Shown here: one piece after another, positions 5,749 through 8,392 of the stretch
How positions within the stretch are numbered: the first letter of the stretch is position 1
Layout: each line of letters starts with the position of its first letter
NCBI GenBank assembly: GCA_934755305.1
Contig: CAKVLD010000096.1
Span: forward strand, 1 to 8,392
Origin: an uncultured Clostridium sp.
GTDB lineage: Bacteria > Bacillota > Clostridia > Clostridiales > Clostridiaceae
Length of the DNA stretch: 8,392 nt
Reading direction: 5' to 3'
Notes under the pieces: model-generated
What the model was told of the DNA's origin: nothing
Databases searched by the model: none
The model's input: only the letters and a program-made list of their open reading frames with translations
Made by a program: the position numbers and the translations under genes

Positions 5749-6627
5749 TCAACACCACCTAATAATCAAGCAACTCCAAACCTCCTTCCCAACAACACCA
5801 TAACCCTTATCAACACTCAATCCATTATCCCTCTCAAATTGCTTAACAGCTTCAGAAGTCTTATCATAAAACTTCCCATCTAAGCCACCACAATCATATC
5901 CCAAACTCTGTAACTTTTCCTGAAGTAATCTAGTTATATTACCTTCTGCACCATAATGTAATACAGGGCATCCATCTACTGAATCTTTCCCCTTCAAACC
6001 ATCTACTTTTTGATTACTAAATCCTTGTAAATTACATTCTCTTTGTAATCTACTTAACCATTCATTAAATCCACTAGATCTTGAATTATCCTTTTGAATA
6101 TTATCTACTGTAATAGTAGAAGTCTCGCTCACTAATCCTCTTACAATTGCATTTGCAATATTTTCAGCATTAAACTTATTCATATCTTCCTGACTATCAA
6201 TAAAGCAACATTCAATTAACATAGCAGTCATCTTAGTATGATTTATTACATATAAATTAGCTCCTTTTATACCTCTATTAGAATAACCCAAACTGCAAAT
6301 ATTATTTAATACATTTCTAGCTACAGTTAATTCTTTACCTTGATAAGTATATACTTCAGTACCATGTCCACCTCCTGCATTTAAATGTATAGACACATAA
6401 AGATCTCCACCATATGCATTAGCATTATTAACTCTAGCTGCTAAACTTTCATTAAAGGTAGATGCACTATCTACTGAGCATACATTAACACTATGCCCTA
6501 ATGCTTCTAACTTAGCTTTTACTTTATATCCTATTTCTCTAGTACAATCCTGCTCCCTTCTTCCACATCCTTCTGCACCTGTATCTCCTCCTGCTAATGT
6601 ATGTCCCATGTCTAAATTAATTTTCAT
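5749..6627 (-). CDS. Endolysin: N-acetylmuramoyl-L-alanine amidase (Amidase_3) with peptidoglycan-binding domain
   Basis: The protein has 292 residues, and ATG 6627 follows GAAAGG. The N-terminal domain (residues 1 to about 170) is a zinc Amidase_3 that cuts the bond between N-acetylmuramic acid and L-alanine in peptidoglycan. Zinc ligands and catalytic residues are visible: His9 in DMGHT, Glu25 in RREQD, His81 in VSIHLNA and Glu139 in LIECCF. A linker of about 45 residues leads to a PG_binding_1-type domain (about 220-285) with LLQEKLQSLGYDCGGLDGKF and AVKQFERDNGL. There is no signal peptide, as expected for an endolysin released through a holin. The holin gene lies just upstream, so the pair forms the lysis cassette. 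The last residues (SCLIIRWC) look out of frame: another frame reads LLDY and stops at 5759-5761, so one base may have been lost near the end. Confidence 0.93.
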   Translation of the reverse strand: MKINLDMGHTLAGGDTGAEGCGRREQDCTREIGYKVKAKLEALGHSVNVCSVDSASTFNESLAARVNNANAYGGDLYVSIHLNAGGGHGTEVYTYQGKELTVARNVLNNICSLGYSNRGIKGANLYVINHTKMTAMLIECCFIDSQEDMNKFNAENIANAIVRGLVSETSTITVDNIQKDNSRSSGFNEWLSRLQRECNLQGFSNQKVDGLKGKDSVDGCPVLHYGAEGNITRLLQEKLQSLGYDCGGLDGKFYDKTSEAVKQFERDNGLSVDKGYGVVGKEVWSCLIIRWC

Positions 6628-6667
6628 TTATATCATCCTTTCTCATTAAATATATTTAATATAAAAA

Positions 6668-6718
6668 ATGATAAAAATAAAAAGCTTAGCCATTAACTTT
6701 ACCTTTCATTTTTATCAT
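6668..6718. repeat. AT-rich inverted repeat between holin and endolysin
   Basis: ATGATAAAAAT (6668-6678) is the exact reverse complement of 6708-6718, and flanking A/T bases extend the pairing. It lies in the 134-base gap between the holin stop and the endolysin start. It could modulate endolysin expression through a partial stop or RNA folding, but such low-complexity pairing may be fortuitous. Confidence 0.35.
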
Positions 6719-6761
6719 CTTTATTCTTCTATTTTATTTTAATAATTTTTAATCCTTAAAT

Positions 6762-7172
6762 TTAAGATTTTTTAGTTTCTCCTTCTTTTAATTGTATTAA
6801 TGCATCTTTAATCTTATCAGGTATTGGAAGTCCAAGCTCTGCACAATTCTCTAAAAGACTTATTCCCTCATTAGCAATATAAAAATAACATACTAAAGTT
6901 CTAAATACCCATGTACCTGTATTTGATAATCTATCTAATAATACAGCTACTATTAAAACTATAAATATCAAACTTTTCTTAGCTATCCCTCTTGAGGCTG
7001 TGCAGCTACTAAGATTTTTATTGTACCAACCTTTAAGTAGTCCAGTTAAATAATCTAATACCATAAAGCATATAAGCACAACTAATGCTATATCCCAAGC
7101 TCCAAATAACCAAGTAAATCCTGTACCTCCTAAAGCTATAATCCATTTTGATTTTTCTACAATTTCTTCCAT
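6762..7172 (-). CDS. Phage holin, TcdE/Cph1 type (holin_4 family)
   Basis: The protein has 136 residues and starts at ATG 7172 behind AAAGGAG. Hydrophobic helices are at about residues 11-24, 28-46, 67-84 and 88-107. The family signatures are present: FMVLDYLTGLLKGW in the second helix region, a basic loop with SRGIAKKS, and NEGISLLENCAELGLPIP followed by an amphipathic DKIKDALIQLKE tail. Length and layout match holins of clostridial and bacillar phages, the group that includes TcdE of Clostridioides difficile. It forms holes in the cell membrane at the end of infection so that the endolysin encoded next can reach the wall. Confidence 0.92.
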   Translation of the reverse strand: MEEIVEKSKWIIALGGTGFTWLFGAWDIALVVLICFMVLDYLTGLLKGWYNKNLSSCTASRGIAKKSLIFIVLIVAVLLDRLSNTGTWVFRTLVCYFYIANEGISLLENCAELGLPIPDKIKDALIQLKEGETKKS

Positions 7173-7563
7173 GTTACTTTCTCCTTTTTTAATACTTATT
7201 TTACTTTAGTGTTTAAGTAACAAATCCTAATCTAAACACTTTTATCTTGAAATGCACTAATATCTGTTAATAGATTTGCTTACATAATTCTAATTCTCAA
7301 TAAATAAATTAAAAATATGTATAATCTTTATCTATTTAAACATACTATTAATATAGGTGAGATTATTGTAGTGTTTTTATTACATCACATTATTTAAACA
7401 CTAAAAATTTCACAATACATAAAAGCTTTATCTGTATTTAATATTTGCTAGCACTCTTATTATCTGCAGATAAAGCAATTTTATTCTTTTATAATGCAGT
7501 AATTATTGGTAAATCATATTTTATAAATACTTATTTAACTATTTTTATATCTTAAGTAAATAT
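7173..7563. other. Gene-free stretch between tail-fibre gene and lysis cassette
   Basis: About 390 bases without a credible reading frame on either strand. It contains a hairpin (7425-7476) and a 12-base inverted repeat TTTAGTGTTTAA (7205-7216) with its reverse complement at 7394-7405. Further TAAACACT/AGTGTTT-like copies are near 7232 and 7368. These may be operator or RNA elements for late or lysis gene control, but no known site is recognised. Confidence 0.5.
7425..7476. terminator. Hairpin, possible two-way terminator after the tail-fibre gene
   Basis: GCTTTATCTG (7425-7434) is the exact reverse complement of CAGATAAAGC (7467-7476). On the minus strand the stem is followed by TTTTATG, on the plus strand by AATTTTATTCTTTT. 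The 32-base gap between the arms is long for a classical terminator, so the assignment is moderate. Confidence 0.45.
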
Positions 7564-7680
7564 TTAAGCTGTTCTCTTCCAAAAATAAAAAGCTTGGAAA
7601 GGATCAATTATATTCATTGGTTTTCCACCTCCTGATTCATCCGTAGCTACATGTTGAGGATAAGAACTAGCTGTTTTAAA
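7564..7680 (-). other. Out-of-frame C-terminal end of the tail-fibre protein
   Basis: In the -1 frame relative to the tail-fibre gene, the minus strand continues from about 7680 as KTASSYPQHVATDESGGG and ends NIIDPFQAFYFWKRTA with TAA at 7566-7564. A Pro-Phe..(Y/F)xWKRTA ending is the normal C-terminus of this class of phage tail proteins. The true end of the protein is therefore in this frame and the stop at 7647 is premature. The switch point coincides with T TTA AAA (7680-7674). Confidence 0.75.
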
Positions 7681-8392
7681 TCTCCACCATAATCTTTTCT
7701 AATGTGGTCTTTACCATCCCATCCAAAACTATTTCCCTCTGCTATAACGTTTTGCATATGCCTATGTTTAAATCCCTCTTCTTCTGTTTGAGAGTGTTTA
7801 TATTCCCCTCCTTTTTCTCCTAAAGTAAATGTTTTAGATAATCCATTAATATCAGTACCAGTTCCTACACCTACAGGCTTTCTACCTTGACAAGTTTGTT
7901 CCCATACACCACCAATAGTAGTGCTTGGATTATCTGCTGTAGCTGAAATTCTTACACTTCCAACTGGATTAGCCCATAAAGGTTCATCATCTGGACTAGG
8001 ACTCCAATCTGTGCTATGTGAACCTAATTCCAACTTAAAATCACCAAAATTCCCATGCCAGGCTGTAGTTTGTGTAGAAAGTGCACATGTTACATAGCTT
8101 CTATCCATGTTCTCTTTAGTTGTAAATGTATAAGTTAACTTATTCCACTTATTTAAGATTAAGCTACTATTTTTATAATAATGGGTATGATATATATTGT
8201 TCTTATTAGCATCTTTATATTGTATACTAACTAAAGCTTGTCCTACATTATTTTCTGTAGGCATAATCCAATAACTTAGTGTATAAGTAGTATTAGCTAA
8301 TAACCTTAAACTTATATTCTGTCTTATACCAAAATATCCACTTGTATCTGTATTACTAATAACCCAATATCTATTTCCATGTGGTGTTAGAT
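7647..8392 (-). CDS. Phage tail-fibre/baseplate protein, 3' part, frameshifted near the end
   Basis: The frame is open from the window edge (first full codon at 8390) to TAG at 7647, so the 5' part is missing and Met at 8264 is internal. The first 120 or so residues (from RYWVISNTDTSGYFGIRQ to FGDFKLELG..TDWSP) look like a carbohydrate-binding beta-sandwich of the CBM_4_9/galactose-binding kind, common in receptor-binding phage proteins. Next comes GSVRISATADNPSTTIGGVW, then GVGTGTDINGLSKTFTLGEKGGEYKH, and a His-rich FKHRHMQ: the collar-like C-terminal domain of many Firmicutes tail fibres. It probably contacts the host surface. In frame it ends in KQLVLILNM; the expected WKRTA ending is in the -1 frame (see 7564-7680). 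It lies upstream of the lysis cassette, as usual for late phage genes. Confidence 0.85.
   Translation of the reverse strand, partial: LTPHGNRYWVISNTDTSGYFGIRQNISLRLLANTTYTLSYWIMPTENNVGQALVSIQYKDANKNNIYHTHYYKNSSLILNKWNKLTYTFTTKENMDRSYVTCALSTQTTAWHGNFGDFKLELGSHSTDWSPSPDDEPLWANPVGSVRISATADNPSTTIGGVWEQTCQGRKPVGVGTGTDINGLSKTFTLGEKGGEYKHSQTEEEGFKHRHMQNVIAEGNSFGWDGKDHIRKDYGGDLKQLVLILNM

Noticed and set aside
6694..6717. Seven-codon open frame (MKGKVNG) between holin and endolysin
   Set aside because: It is too short to support as a gene and lies inside the AT-rich hairpin; a leader peptide cannot be shown.
1..8392. CRISPR array or insertion sequence
   Set aside because: No regularly spaced identical repeats and no transposase-like frame were found on either strand.

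Overview
The window is the lysis-module end of a prophage together with its attachment region and neighbouring host DNA. The organism looks like a Clostridium: the DNA is very AT-rich, ribosome binding sites are strong AGGAGG/AAAGGAG types, and the amidase, holin and tail-fibre proteins are of clostridial phage type. The species cannot be fixed from the sequence alone. Every substantial gene lies on the minus strand, so the phage reads from right to left.

Right part (8392 down to 5749), the phage late genes. The 3' part of a tail-fibre gene contains a carbohydrate-binding-like module and a C-terminal collar-like domain, and its last 35 or so codons are in the -1 frame. About 390 bases of gene-free DNA with a hairpin follow. 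Next is a holin of the TcdE/Cph1 type and then an Amidase_3 endolysin with a peptidoglycan-binding domain. Holin and endolysin together release phage from the cell.

Middle (5748 down to 1952), an accessory or 'moron' locus. A small plus-strand gene is broken at an A9 tract. Divergent from it is a minus-strand cluster: a 585-residue protein with a PD-(D/E)XK nuclease motif, 18 bases later a pentapeptide-repeat protein fused to a two-helix ion-channel-like domain, and then a 118-residue protein with a possible helix-turn-helix. The first gene has its own extended -10 promoter. A nuclease beside a membrane channel-like protein, in the hot spot between lysis genes and att site, is the best candidate here for an undescribed system such as phage exclusion or abortive infection. 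That role is inference.

Left part (1951 down to 1). A 29-base tRNA 3' end, followed by what looks like the original tRNA terminator, marks the attachment site where the displaced tRNA end was left. The intact tRNA and the integrase should lie beyond the other prophage end, outside this window. Copies of TGGTGTnAAA, which look like integrase arm sites, occur on both sides of this core, so the left flank may itself be the remnant of an earlier or tandem element. Further left are a decayed N-terminal piece of a GNAT-like acetyltransferase and the 5' part of a gene for a secreted protein built from 175-residue repeats, which runs off the window.
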